DNA of 64,000 nt, taken from Artocarpus heterophyllus. Taxonomy: Eukaryota; Streptophyta; Magnoliopsida; Rosales; Moraceae. The notes beneath the pieces were generated by a model. The model made no database searches and was not told the DNA's origin. It saw only the letters and a list, made by a program, of their open reading frames with translations. The DNA lies in contig CM046331.1 of NCBI GenBank assembly GCA_025403435.1, forward strand, positions 27,818,459 to 27,882,458, in the 5' to 3' direction. Both the position numbers and the translations under genes were made by a program. Position 1 is the stretch's first letter. Each line of letters starts with the position of its first letter. Positions 49,878 to 63,600 of the stretch are shown in pieces.

Positions 49878-50654
49878 TGCACAATTTATTCATATGACAT
49901 TAACAACACATGCATACATACATACATACATATATACATATATACATGCATACATACAAGAGCAACGCATGCATACATACATACATACATACAAGAACAA
50001 AAAAACGAAAGGAAAGTTATAATTATATGCTTTACCTCAAACATGTTTGTAATGATATCATCGTCTTTCTCTTCTGGTTTTACACCCAACTGGCTCGAGT
50101 TAAGAACCTATTGAGAGACGACACTTTTGTGAATTGAAATGCATACATTTGTAAAATAAAGAGCAAAAAATTCCTCAATTGACAAAAACCACACAAAAAT
50201 AAAACAAAATGGAAAATAAAAAAAAATCTCATGAAAAGTGTATTAACTAGAGAGAGAAACTTGTTCTGACCTTGGGACTATTTAGAGGAGAACTAGCAGT
50301 ATCCTCCAACGCATCATCAAGCAAAACGGCCTCTTTGGTCTTTCTCTTCTTGAAGCCCAATCTATTGCAACTTCTGTTGATGATGTTCGCACCAAACCTT
50401 ACATCAATCTCTTCATTGTCTGCCAACTTTTTCACATTAATAGCCGACGAACCGGCATCGGAGATTAGAGAGCTCTCATTATAACTTGAAGAGATCAGAG
50501 AACTACTATATTCGTCATTATTTTGAAGCAAGAAATCTTCTAAGTACATGGTCCAACTACTCTCTTCTGGGAAATATTGATCAGTTGTTCTAATTGTTTT
50601 GGAAGAATTACTATTAATAGGAGCTTTAATCATGGAATTTGCGGAATTTTCCAT
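49596..50654 (-). CDS. VUP-like protein (vascular-related unknown protein), complete, 3 exons
   Basis: Exons 50654-50271, 50107-50036 and 49757-49596 (TGA 49598-49596) give 205 aa with GT-AG introns in phase 0. Family blocks: EESSWTMYLEDFL (30-42), SSLISDAGSS (61-70), a basic FKKRKTKE (101-108), LEDTASSPLNSPKV (116-129) and C-terminal ELKKRGLCLVPLSMLV. Arabidopsis VUP1-4 are small plant-specific proteins without a known domain, expressed in vascular tissue; VUP1 overexpression affects growth and hormone responses. No signal peptide or membrane segment is seen; the basic patch could direct nuclear import. Intron 2 contains long TA and CATA microsatellites. A GA-rich tract lies about 200 bp upstream of the ATG. 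Confidence 0.88.
49844..49997. repeat. (TA)n and (CATA)n microsatellites in VUP intron 2
   Basis: A TA run at about 49845-49871 and CATACATA runs at about 49910-49995, all inside the intron between exons 2 and 3. Confidence 0.9.
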
Positions 50655-50851
50655 GTGGAATGACCAAGGAGAATTAGTAGAATATATAAGTGATTAAGCA
50701 AGTTTCAATGGATTTAAAGCATTCCTTGATGAAGGAGAATTGTGGTTTCTGTGCTAGAGAGAAGACAATATTTAGTTCTAGAGGATACAATATGGCTTAC
50801 ATATACTTGGAAAAAATTTGGTGTAATGGTCTGTGGACATAAAAATTTTTT

Positions 50852-50886
50852 GGAGAGAGAGAGAGACAAAGAGAGAGAGAGAGAGG
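50852..50886. repeat. GA-rich tract upstream of the VUP-like gene
   Basis: Two (GA)n runs separated by CAAA, about 200 bp upstream of the start codon; possibly a GAGA-factor (BPC) binding region. Confidence 0.6.
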
Positions 50887-50889
50887 TTG

Positions 50890-53800
50890 ACCTTTAAGGT
50901 GCAACATAACACAGGTTTGCCAAAAGTCTTATTGGGAGGCACCTACTTTCTACATTAAAAAATGAGTTGAATGAGTCATTAGTTGATGATCACTGGAAAG
51001 AGTTTTTGGGCCAATAATTCTTTTGACATTCCGTTCATTACCCCGGGAGAAATATATACAAATATTCTTGTTTCCTGTCTTTATCTACATGTATATATGT
51101 CATGTGGCATGTTAGTTCCCATCTTTACATAAAAAAGGAGACTCTTATGACACTGTTTATTTTGACTCCATTAGTCGATCTTCTTATTTTAATTGTTGGT
51201 TGGCTTTTTAACAGTCTGTTTGTCTTTGTATATATTAAAAAAAAATTATACACAACAGAGAGTTGTTTCTTGTTGTAAATGAGTCGAACAAAAATTTAAT
51301 CAAATGGTTAAAATAACAGGACCTATCGAAAAAGTCAAAATACATGTCCTACCATTAAGTTTAAAAAAGGCTATTAGGTATCTCACAAGACAAGGGCATG
51401 TAGTAATGACCTTTTTGGCTCCAATGTTGATTTGGTACTACTACTTTTTCTAATAAGTAGCGCTTGATTTGAAAACATGGGAAACATATTCATAGCCACT
51501 TATCATTGTATGCATAAACTATATGATATACTACTGTTGTAAAACATGTCTACTCTATTGACTTCAATCCGGACACAAACATAAAGTAGAAGTTGAAGAA
51601 ATTGTTTTTCAAAACGAATATAGCTTATGGCTTTGGCATTTTGTTCCCCACTAACAATTTGCTTAAAATTTTCTTTGGTTTTGGCAGAAACTTTAATATT
51701 CAATATAATTTGTAAATTAGTGCGTCATGTATAACATAGTTCTGCAAGCTTTGTTTTGCTTTTTTTTTTTTTTGTTTTGTTTTGTTTTGTTTTTTGTTTT
51801 TTTAATTGCAACATATTAACTATATACACCTAATCGTAAGATCAGATTCCGCCGCCTTAATTTATAAACAAAATTTCTTGCAAAGGGTTATCCAATATTT
51901 GATTTGTGACTTAGATAACCACCATATATATATACCTACAGATAGGTCAAAAGCTACTTTTCTTTTAAACTATATATGCTATGCAATAATACTATTACAT
52001 ATGAGATTCCTAATGCCTGGTTAGGAATAGAGTTAATATATTAAGAACAAGAAGTCTCAAGAAATTAAGTTAATAAATATTAACTCTCCAGCCATGAATG
52101 TATATTTGATCAATTATTAAATCATCTAATCAAAATCAAAAAGAATTTATAAGCAATGACTTATTTCTTTTTGTTTATAGTTCCCCCGAGTGGGTGAGTG
52201 ATCCTTTATATATATATATATAATATACATGTGTGTGTGTATATATAAGATAAATTACAGTGAGGAGTCATATCCATCCTTTTTCCTTGCACCAATGTAC
52301 AGACCATTGTCAAGATCAACAATCTTAATTAATCAAGGGTCATTTCTGCAATATTCTTCTAATAATCTATATCTTTTTCCATGTCTCTTTTTGCCCTTTT
52401 ATTTTTAAACTCTTGAACACCAAAATGTCGTCCATCTGAACCAATATTATATATGTATTTATATCATGTATATACGCAATTGTATATGATAATTCATGCA
52501 CAAATATCTAGCATTCCATTTTTCAGTCATCAACATACTAATATTGACTTTTTCATATCTCTTATGACATTGTTATATATAATTTGAAGATTTTCTGTAG
52601 ATTTTGTTGCATTAAACTAATCAAATAATATAATTAGGGAAATCAATATTTGCTTAGAAAATAATAGCCCAAGACCTTACCCCGGCCCTTCCAAGATTAG
52701 TTATTGGGTATCAATCAAGTCGCTCAAGGAATCTTAGGTCACAAATTGGGTCTGTTTTTATAACAACAATTTTCAATTGATATGGGTTCAGCTTGTTGAG
52801 AAAAATAGATATACAATAACAAACAATTGAAGGATGTTTATTCCTAACATGTTTGTCAACAACAATGTGGGTGCACTTATATGACTAAGGTGCCTTGTGT
52901 AATAGTTTAATAAATTTAGTTTAATTGTGCCTTCAATCAAAGCAAGAAAATTAGGAGTTTTAGGGATGGGTTTATTTTCAATAATGCGTTTATGATTGGG
53001 AAATCAAGCTTTGTTGTAGTCACCAATTAGAGGGTGTTCCAAACTAAACATATAATTGTTGTTCTTAGATTAGGTTATGTTGCTTGATAAATATGTATCT
53101 TTTTTTTTTGTCACAGTTAGAGGAATGTGGCTTTCTTGCTATATACCATGACCATAGTTAGAGGGCATTGCACATGTTCATTGATGCACGTGTGCCCTAT
53201 CCTTTTGCTTTGCACGTGCTACCACATGTTACAGTTTGGAAATGCACACAAACAATTGAAGGTTTTTAGACATGTATTCCAAGTATATGCAAGTTTATAA
53301 TCATGCCATTGGGAAAAATGTCAGTTGCCTTGAGTGTATCGGAGAGTTTTCGATCTGTTGTATAGTGACAGAATTTAGACTTGCTTATAAGGATTTTGCT
53401 TTCTATTTTAAAAGGTCAACAAGTTAGAAGGATGGTCCAATATCCTTATAAATTGTTATTTATTTTAATACTTTGATGATGTAGGACTCGAAATGAATTT
53501 CACTATTTCTACTCCTGCTTCCTCTCAAGATGGTGTTATTTTTAGAGTCACCAATCTTGTATTGGTTAATTGAGCCGTTTGTTTAAACTTATTAGGCTTG
53601 AATATTAGATGGAATTTAGACTTGCTAAACACTTAAAGTTTTATTTTAAAATGTTAATTTATTAAGTGAGATGGTCCAATATCCTTATAAGTTGCTGTTT
53701 GTTTTAATATTTTAATGATATAGGCCCTTTCTACCATTACTTCCTCTCAAGATGGTTGATTGAGCCGCTTGTTTAAACTTGTTGGGCTTGTTTAAGGCAA

Positions 53801-55770
53801 CTTAAGAGAAAATTTCTGAAAGTGGAAAGGACTTTGTAAGAAGAGACCCTGACTCTGTAAGAGGAGATCATGACTTCGCTCTCTTTTTCCGATGTAAGAC
53901 AAGAGAATTTTCTACTTTAACTTTTGAAATTTCACATCTACACAAGTATATTTTGGGTATCAATCTCTCATTCACTCAGTCATCATTTTGAGCATATAAA
54001 TATATCATTTCAATTTTAGCCTTAAAATAGTACTTCAAAATATTTTTTTCCATTTTTTAAATTTTATGACAGAAAATATTTTAGTAAAATTAGTTTGCAT
54101 TCATGTTCTTAGATGGGTTCATTTTATACGTGCAAATCACTTTGCCTACATTGCCTTCTTCAGCTATTGCTTCACTATATTAGTATAATTTTCAAAGGAA
54201 GAAACTATAAGATGTTCTTTTTGTAATTTTTTTTAAATCATAGTTAGCTATATAGGAGTGATTGGCTTTGTTGTCATACTCATAAAGATGTAATATATTG
54301 TGAAGTGTTTTATGAATACACATTAATTTTCCAACGACTGTGACAAATAAACTAATTATCTTACCGAAAAATTATATTTTTAGTGAGATTAGACAAAGCA
54401 AATCAGATGAAGGATTAATATCTAATTATAAAGTTCAGAGAGAGAGTGCAATTATTCAATTCCCAAAAGAAAATTAATATCTAATAATAAAGTTTAATAT
54501 AAGTCGCTGAGCTATTGTAAGATATCTATATAACTTGGAGAATTTACTTTAATTAAGGATAAACAAAGGTTGGAAAATGACACCATGAGAATTAAAAATT
54601 CCAGTTGTGTACTGGAGATGATCAATCCATATAATTGAACAAATGGAAGAAAGGAAGAGTGCATAATTTATTCTCCCAAAAAATATACTTCGGACAACTA
54701 ATTGATAACCTACTCATTAATAAAATAATTTATCTAGGATGCTGCATAAACATGTCAAAACACATCCTTGTGATCTACAAATTAATCAGAATATATGTTA
54801 ATAATCCATCGTAAACATATATACTTGAATCTTAACCAAATTTAGGTTGCATTGATCACCAAGAAATTATAATGTAGTCATTGTGCTCATTATACTAGTT
54901 GTCCTTTATCTTCATTAATCAAGAAAAATGATACCGCGAGGCATGATATTCCTTATGCTTGTCGACAGTTGGCATGTTATATCTGAAGTATAGGATTTTT
55001 AACACTTTATTCTCTATGTTTTGGAGAAATATCACATTGATATCTTGCTGTTTGAAATAATACCTTGCTCTTTTCAAAAATAATATATTGGTAACCTAAA
55101 CTTGTGTTTTGTAATGTGAAATGTCTGACTCACACTTTTATTAATGAACCTCAAATTAATTTTGTAAAGTTGTACATAATAAAAATTAATACAAAAGATT
55201 AAACAAACTCATCAGAGAAAATTATACATGTGTGCATGGATTTATTCTCTTTTGGTATTGTTTGTATCTATTTTCTTTTATACATAATAATTTGGGATTC
55301 ATTAATGGTATAAGTTGAAAATTTAACATCATAATATACAGTTCAGGATAGCAAAATCATATTTTTCAAAATAGCATAGTATAGTTTTTATATTTTTAAA
55401 ACAACAAGTTACCAATGTGATGTTTCCATAAAATGCAATACCAAAATGAAAAAAAAAAAAAAAACCCATATTTTTAAGTATATATGCAGCTCGAAGATGT
55501 TTAATATAATGGAGAACTCTTTTGTAAAATTTTGAAATTAGATTTTCATTAAGATATGCTAAAATGCCTTTTTTTAAGGGAGAAATAGCAAAAATAACAT
55601 ATTTAGGTTAAAACTTAGTAAATAATGTCATATAGTTTTCAAAATGTGTAATAAATAACATATCATGGGAAATTAAATAATATCTTATGAGAAAATAAGA
55701 ACAAAAACCCCAAAATACCCCCACATCTTCATCCTCTATATCTCTCACCCTCCTCTATTGCGGACATCAT
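50890..55770. other. Intergenic DNA, no gene recognised
   Basis: AT-rich. No exon of the HD-ZIP IV gene represented downstream could be found here (no homeodomain-like frame). A poor duplicate occurs between about 53430-53480 and 53660-53720 (shared GATGGTCCAATATCCTTATAA). Confidence 0.5.
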
Positions 55771-55779
55771 AGGTGGCCG

Positions 55780-56305
55780 AGAAATACCGTATTTATCGTG
55801 TAATACAAAAATTCACTGGGATTTTGCCTGACCGCCAGTGGCCAAGAAACACAATGTTTATCGAAAAATACTGTATTTATTATGTAAATATAAAAATTCA
55901 CTGGCAACTTTGCTGGACTGCAACTTCGTTGAACCGCCTACAGCTGAAAAATACAACATTTATCATGAAATAACGTATTTATTGTGTAAATTCAAAAATT
56001 TACTGATGACTTCATTGAATCACCGACGGTTGAAAAATACCGTATTTACGGTGTAATACAAAGATTTACTGCTGACTTCGCTAGACTGTTGGCGACTGAA
56101 AAATACAATATTTACTGAAAAATACCGTATTTGTGGTATAAATACAAAAATTCACCAACGATTATGTAGGACTGCTAGCGGTCAGGAAATATAATATTTA
56201 TCGAGAAATGCCGTATTTCTCATGTAATATAAAAATCACCGATGACTTTGCTGGCGGTCGAGAAATACCGTATTTATCATGAAACATAAAAATTCACTGA
56301 CGATA
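55780..56305. repeat. Degenerate tandem array with AATACCGTATTTATCGTGTAA-like units
   Basis: About seven related units (CGTATTT near 55788, 55869, 55971, 56039, 56126, 56210, 56268), each followed by TGTAATACAAAAATTCACTG-like and often GACTTTGCTGGA-like segments. Spacing is 58-108 bp, so units are uneven. Short open frames here are by-products. Confidence 0.75.
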
Positions 56306-56503
56306 TAAATATATATATGTATGTATGTAATATGTATGCAATACAGTAGTGTTGTTTCCATATAAGTTGAATAAAAGTTTTAGTAGCTAGTTTTTTGTTA
56401 CAGTATATATTATAACATTATGGCCGAATGTACAAGAGAACATGTTCTATTCCACCTTAATATATGTTTTTCTTTGCTCTCTTTTTTTTTTTTTCATTTA
56501 CAG

Positions 56504-58000
56504 TGGGATGTTCTTTCAGATGGCCATTCCATCAAAGAACTTCTACGCATCAGTAGTGGCGCTGACCCAGAAAATCATCTTTCCATAATTCAATTGAACG
56601 TAGGTTTGCCTTAATTTTTTCTTGAATAATATTACGAGCATCAAGTTGTTCTTAAAATCTTATTTATTATAAAATGTAGCAATTTATTGGTTGTAGTTGA
56701 TAATAAAGGTTTAGGAACCTTAGTTTGAACCAATCATTTCAAAACGCAATAGCAAACAAGAGCTTTATATTATTTGAGTTCAAATTAATTTTGTTTGAAC
56801 CAATTCTTTAAATTCAGGCCATTTGAGAACGAGTTCAAACCACGAAGTTGTTGTTCAAACCAATTTTACTACCTTTTTTCTCTCATAAAATTTGAATTTT
56901 AAACCAACTTAGTTCAAACTTCAAACTCTTGAATTATGTTTCCAAACAACCTAAAAGTGTAGATTTAATTTAAAATTTGATATCCAAATTGGATAGAGAT
57001 TGGAAAGTGAGTAAATATATTGGAGGGTTTTTGGAAGAGTAAAAGAGAATTATGTTATATTGTTTGATATATAGGGAGAAAATTTCGGAAAAAAATAGTT
57101 AGAAATCCGCATAAGGTCCCTTTGACAACATAAGAGAGGAAATTAGGAAATATAAGTGAAGAGATTTCACAAAACAAATAGTATTGGAAGTTTGAAGCAA
57201 TTATTTTGGCCCAATCCCAGCTCATGAACTTTTATTTTTGTCCAAGGATGTAATAATAAAATAAACTCTTCTAGATACTTTCTTTTCTTCTTTTTTTCCC
57301 CTTTCTTTGGTTTAAACAAAAAAAGGAAAAAAAAATCAAATTCTTTTCATTTTTCCTCACCTTAGTTTATTGCTTCCCTTTCTTTTTTCTATCTTTACAC
57401 CATCTTAACAAATCTACTATTAATAGGTCGACTATAAAAATATACCATGTGTAGACATTAATCTTATTACGGGCATGTGCCGATAAATAATTTATAATGA
57501 TATCTTCACGCAAGAAATATTTATCTTTGTAACCCGGCCTAATAATTATAAAAAATTATTACTATGCCCCTACTTATCTTTTTATTCGTCATATTACACT
57601 ATGTTGAAAAAATTTTCTGGCTCCACCATTGATAATCCAGTTCAATTAATTGTCAGGCGACACTGGACAAGATTGCAATACTGTACCCCAACAGAGTTAC
57701 ACAGACCCAACGGGCTCGTATGTGGTGTTTGTGCCGCTGGAAATTTTGGCAGCGCAAAGTATCATAGGCGGAGGAACTCCAGACTTTGTGAGAATCTTGC
57801 CCTCTGGCTTTAAAATCCTTCCTGATGTGTCAAAGATGTATGGTGGAATTGCTCATGCTAGTCTTCTGACTGTGGGATTGCACATTGTTGACGATGTAAC
57901 CAGTACTGGAGAACGTAACCTTCATGCATCAGCAGAATTCATGCACAAGATAATTTTGGAAATAGTAAACTCAGTCCAGAAAGCTGTGATTACTAATTAA
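56504..58000 (+). pseudogene. C-terminal two exons of an HD-ZIP IV (START-domain homeobox) gene, 5' part absent
   Basis: Exons 56504-56603 and 57657-58000 join in frame (G|GC, GT-AG intron) to give 147 residues. They begin WDVLSDGHSIKELLRISSG and continue SYTDPTGSYVVFVP, then RILPSGFKILPD, ending SVQKAVITN. This corresponds to the region after the START domain in HD-ZIP IV regulators of epidermal identity (ANL2/PDF2/HDG type, usually 700-800 aa). No homeodomain, leucine zipper or START core was found within 5 kb upstream. The retained frame and splice sites suggest a young truncated duplicate, or a gene with a far-upstream 5' part. Upstream sequence is a tandem array, a possible breakpoint. 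Confidence 0.75.
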
Positions 58001-58003
58001 TTT

Positions 58004-58936
58004 CTAGTAATTATCAAATTATGGTAAGTCCACCCTTAAAATATTCACGAGTTTAGATTATTAAGGCATCAGTTTTTGCATTTAGATGGTTGCATTCATG
58101 AATTGCTAGGTGCTTTGGTTAAACTAATGGGAGTATTTTCAATAAACAGCTACATTTTTGTCTAAATGTTCAAATTTTGTCTAAACTTATGGGAAACTAG
58201 ATATAACATTATGCATTATCCATCAGAGCATGAAGCAACAATTATGTTAAAATGAAATTTTTGAATATCTTTTTTTAATAAAACTATAATTGGCATTTAC
58301 ATAGGAGATCATCCGATATATATTACTCTTTAATATTTTTTTTGTGCATCTGCATGTAAAAATTTTTTTATAACACTTAAAAAGTACAAAATGATGCACT
58401 TGGTCATTGTTTAAAAGGGTATCATTCTAATTGTTGTTGTTGACTGCATAAACATGGAAAAGCAGAGAAAGAGAGAAAGGAACAAAATTTTTTGAAGATG
58501 CTCAAGAGCATAACATTAAACATAGTCATTTACAGTGTTGTAGTTTCCAAATGTTTTTAGTTACCTTATGAAAGCGCGCTGTATTAATGCCCCAATTATG
58601 TTATACACGATATCGCTGTTCGGATTTTGTTATTGTTGTTGTTGTTGCTGATGGTGATGGTGATGGCGATCATATGATGTTTCAATGGAGAAATGCAATT
58701 AAAAGAAAGATAAAAAGAGATGGAAAACTCTTGATTCTTTATTGTTTCTCATCAGGCACAATATAAAAACAGCCCAGTTCAAAAGAATTATCTATCTATT
58801 TTACACAAAAAAGGAACTTTGGAGTTGTTTAATCCTTTGTCCTAAGGATAATAAAGTACAACAAAGAAAGAATCTGATGAGATGAAGAAAGGAATGGCTC
58901 AACTTGAAAATAGATGACTCACAAGACAAGCTTCTC
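58004..58936. other. Spacer between convergent gene ends
   Basis: AT-rich; presumably includes the 3' flank of the HD-ZIP IV fragment and the 3' UTR of the minus-strand AP-5-like gene. A GTTGTTGTTGTT / GGTGATGGTGATG simple repeat lies at about 58632-58668. Confidence 0.5.
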
Positions 58937-60336
58937 TTATCTTCTTGGAAGAATATCCGAAAATGAACAATCATGGGAAGGTGGACCTGCAAAAGTGAAG
59001 GTATAGAGGTTCACATGACATCTTATTCATAATCCATGGTTAATGCCAAAAGCTATAAAAGGAAAAACATGACAAAATAAATGGATGAGAAGACTCTTGG
59101 AGGCAATCTGACAAAGCCCGTTTAGGATTTTTTTTAATTATATTTTTATTCTTTTTTTTTTAATGTTAGCAAAGAGTTTAATAAAAAAGAATAATAATAA
59201 TAATAATAAAGGATTGGCACCTTCTTGTTCGCCAAAAATGTAAAATGGAATGTGAGCAACCATCTTTGTGGCGCCATCACTCCACCTTACGGTGCCTGGA
59301 TTCTGCCCTTGTGCAGAGGAAGGTCGCGAAGGCCCCAAAACAGACAAGGAGATTGCAGGTTCATTCATTAAACCCAGATAATCACGAGCACGTCTCCAAA
59401 CTCTAACATCTGAGATTCGTGACCGAGCTACCTGAGTAATGCACAACAACCCAATTGATGTGAGCTGTGATCGAAGAATGCTGGCTCGTACTACTACTAT
59501 TTCTGATGCAGTACAATCTGACTGAAGATTTTTTTTTCTTTTTTCCTTTTTGGCAGATAATCAAAACATTGATTCCACGAATGAATTTAACAAATATGGT
59601 AAAACTAATGACCAAACCTTGCCCAAGGAAACGCGTGCCCTAGGTAGTAACTCACGATGATATGTGGCCAGCTTTGCTATGGCTGTGACAACAAAACATA
59701 GAAGCCTTGACTGCGATGACTTGCTGAAGACTTGGCTGGTGGAGCCAAAGGCAGATTCCTGCCTTAAGCCTAGACGGCTTCACAAGTAAATGAAAGCAAA
59801 AATAAAAGTCAAGGGATAAATAGTCTAAAGCACTGTGAAAATACCAAAACTGAATTTTAAACAAAGTTACCAAGGCAAGAGTAATCCATACCTAGATGAA
59901 AGGTTTTCGTATAAGAGTAATTCTAAACCCTCAAAAAGCTCTCGAGCTGCGTCCTTGTGAGACGCACCACCCCCACCATGCTCTCCGATGGCCCAACACA
60001 ATTGTAATGCCAACTCTGACTATGGGAAAACAAAAAACTGAATGAATTTCTTCAAAGCAGGTATAAAATTTTTATGCTTTCGACTAACAAGAAATTAACC
60101 TACCTTTTCTGGGCTGTCATATGCTTCCGCAAGCTTATCCATTATCGGCTTCTGTAAAAAGTTTTGAAAAGTCTTAACTCTTCCAACGAAGAAAAGCATT
60201 GAAAATAAAATAAGTTCAATACCATTTAAATGATTTACGAATCAAAATTCTTGAAGGGACATACCTTTAGAATTGCAATGAAACCTGGATTGCGTTGGAA
60301 TGCAGAAAGCATGAATTCTAAAAGCCTTTTCCGAAC
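58937..60336 (-). CDS. 3' part of a gene probably encoding AP-5 complex subunit zeta (6 exons in window)
   Basis: Exons on the minus strand: 60336-60265, 60151-60104, 60019-59892, 59777-59618, 59431-59221 and 58986-58937 (TAA 58939-58937). All are GT-AG with consistent phases, giving the last 222 residues. Visible blocks: VRKRLLEFMLSAFQRNPGF, KPIMDKLAEAYDSPEK, LCWAIGEHGGGG, SRLLCFVVTAIAKLATYHRE, VRVWRRARDYLGLMNEPA, VRWSDGATKMVAHIPFYIFG, DCSFSDILPRR. The helical, HEAT-like composition and these blocks suggest plant AP-5 zeta (AP5Z1), a subunit of a late-endosomal coat, but the name is from memory of the family. The exon upstream of 60336 is not in the window: the preceding intron contains a copia element running past 64000. 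Whether the 5' exons survive beyond it cannot be seen. Confidence 0.65.
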
Positions 60337-60655
60337 CTGCAGAGACAAATAAATACTTATGAATTTGACAGAAAATGTGAGATTTTTCAGAATAATGAAT
60401 ACACATATATATTGTACATTGGCTGCTAATCGAAGCCAGAAAATCAAGAAAAGATAAAAACTAAAAATATTCCATTCCTAAATTAGATCCTCCCATCAAG
60501 GGATTCTCCTAACTAATTTCCTTTTTCCTAATAATTACAAAAAATCAGAATCTATCCTAAAAGAACGCTATCATCTTTCCAACACTCCCCCTCAAGCTGG
60601 TCAATAGATATCATCCATTCCCAGCTTGGATATAATCATTGAGAAGTTGTGACCA

Positions 60656-63600
60656 TTAAGCCTCTTTGTAAACACATCTGCAAGCAAGTCGCTCCTTTGT
60701 AGGTATATAAGGGGTACAGATTAACTTGCTGTCTAACTTCTCCTTTATAAAGTGTCTGTCAATCTCGATGTGCTTTGTCCTGTCATGCTGTACTGGGTTA
60801 TGAGCAATATTGATGGCTAACTTCTTATCGCAATATAGTCTCATAGGCTCCTCCCATCGTACCTTGAGGTCTTCAAGTATGTTCTTCAACCATAGTAACT
60901 CGCATACTCCTTGAGCCATCGCTCTAAATTCCGCTTCTGCACTTGACAGAGCTACCACATTTTGTTTTTTACTCCTCCACGTGACTAGATTGCCACCTAA
61001 GAATGTGCAGTAACCCGTTGTGGAACGCCTGTCAACCGGAGATCTTGCATAGTCTGCATCCGTGTATGCTTCAAGAATCAGTCCCTCACCTTTCTTGAAT
61101 AATTCCCTTTCCTGGATTAGCTCTCAGGTAGTGGAGTATTCGATTTGTAGCTTGCAGATGACCTTCTTTAGGGTTGTGCATGAACTGGCTTACCAGTCTA
61201 ACCTAGTGTGAGCCAAATATATAAGCTTCCCAACAAGTTTCTGGAACCCTTCCTTGTCTACTGCCTTATCATCCTTTGCCTCTCCAAGTTTATGATTAGA
61301 ATCGATTGGAGTTGATGCAGTTTTGCATGCCAATTTACCAGTCTCCTTCAAGAGGTCAACTACATATTTCTGTTGGGAAATAAAGATACCTTACTACATA
61401 TTTCTGTTGGGAAATAAAGATACCTTTCTGAGACCGGGCTACTTCTATCCCAAGGAAGTATTTCAGTCTCCCCAAGTCTTTGAATTCCTTTGCCAAGCAG
61501 TCTCCCAAGGCTTTCTTTTCTTTTTCATCATTCCCAGTAACAATTATATCATCAACATATACTAGAAGAGCAATAACTCCCCCTGAAGCCGTGTGTTTGA
61601 TGAATAATGTATGATCACCTTGGCTTTGTTTATACCCGGTATTGAGCATCACCTTTGTAAACCTCCCAAACCAAGCCCTCGGAGATTGCTTGAGTCCATA
61701 TAATGCCTTTTTCAGTTTGCAAACCTTGTTCCCTATGATTTCTCCTCCAAAGCCTGGTGGAATCTCCATGTATATTTCTTCCTCTAAGTCACCATGAAGG
61801 AAAGCATTCTTCACATCAAACTGTTGTAAATCCCACTCAAAATTTACAGCCAAGGATAATAGGACCCTCACTGTATTCATTTTAGCCACAGGTGCAAATG
61901 TCTCTTGATAGTCTACTCCATAAGTATGTGTGTAGCCCTTAGCAACCAACCTTGCCTTGTATCTCTCTAGAGAACCATCTGATCTGTATTTCACGGTGAA
62001 CACCCATTTGCATCCCACTGCTCTTTTATTTTGTGGCAACTCCACAATATCCCACGTTTTGTTCTTCTCAAGTGCCTCCATCTCTACTCTCATAGCTTCT
62101 CTCCACTTTTCATCAGATAGAGCCTCAGATAAGGTACTAGGAATTGGAATGACATTTAAGTTGGCTAAGAAGTTTTTGTGAGATAGAGAACATCTGTGAA
62201 AAGACACTGATTTGGCCAATGGATACCGTGGATGTTTGGTGCACTCTCTTGTCCCTTTTCTTAAGGCAATGGGTAAGTTATAATTAAATGAAATTGGAGG
62301 AGAAATTGGGTTTATGCTTACCTCATTTTCAGGAATTGGAGTTGAGTTTTGGACTTGCACAGGATCAGGTTCCGGATTTCTCCTTCTTGTGTACACCTGC
62401 CCATACCTTCTAGTGTCGAGCATGTCATTAGTGTCATTGGATGGGACTGTTTCAACTGTTTCATGATTTAGTTCTTGTGGGGACAACTTAGGTTGCACGG
62501 GTGGTTCTTGTGAAGATGGTCTGGACTGAGATGGATGAGGTTGTGAGGTAGTAGGTAGATCTAGGAAGAGTAGATCTTCTGCCTTGTCTTCCCCAATAGA
62601 GCCAAACTCCCCCTGAAGATAAGACTGGGAGAAAAAAGATTGGTTTTCCTCGAAGGTGACATCAACAGAGACACAAAATTTTCGTGTAGGTGGGTGATAA
62701 CACTTATAGCCTTTCTGTGTTGGAGAATACCCGACAAACAAGCACTTGAGTGCTCGTGGATCTAATTTTCCTCTGTTGTGACTAGACACATGAACAAAAG
62801 CAGAACAGCCAAAAACTCGAGGAGTGAGATTATTTGTGGTGCGAATGTTGGGATAAAATTGAGAGAGAAGTTGCATCGGGGTTTGATTGCCCAAGGTTTT
62901 GGAGGGTAGTCTATTTATAATATAGGCGGTAGTGAGAACAGCTTCCCCCCAGTATGATTTTGGAACTCGATTTTGGAAGAGCAGAGCACGGGTTGTGGCA
63001 AGTAGGTGCCCATTTTTCCTTTCAGCAACCCCATTCTGTTGGGGAGTATCTATACAGGATGACTCATGAACTATCCCTTGTTGTACAAAATATGGTGAAA
63101 GGGATTGGTTAAAATAGTCTCTGGCATTATCAGAACGGAACCTTTTTATTTTGACACCAAATTGGTTATGTACCATGGCAATAAAGTTTGGAAGGATAGT
63201 GGTCACATCAGATTTATGTTTGAGAAGGAAAATCCACGAGACTCTAGTACAATCATCGATGAATGAGACAAACCATCGAGCTCCTGTGACATTCGGAATC
63301 CTAGAGGGGCCCCATAAATCGGTGTGAATCAAATAAAAAGGAAAAGGGCTTTTATTATTGCTCGTTGGAAAAGAAACCATTTAATGTTTGGCAAATTGAC
63401 ATACATCACAATAAAAATCCTCAACATTAACACCTTTAAACAAAGAAGGCAACATTGTCTTTAAAATAGTAAATGGCGGATGACCAAAACGAAAATGGTG
63501 ACGCCAAATGGCATCATTATTGGAAACAGAAAAAACAGACTCTGAGAAAATATGCTTGACAGTAGGTGAGTGTGTGGCTGATGCATTAAGATAGTAGAGG

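Noticed and set aside
49907..49996. Regularly spaced CATA repeats resembling an array
   Set aside because: A simple microsatellite in an intron; no spacers or repeats of CRISPR kind, and the genome is eukaryotic.
55773..56056. Two overlapping ORFs with a repeated EKY-type peptide
   Set aside because: By-product of the degenerate tandem array.
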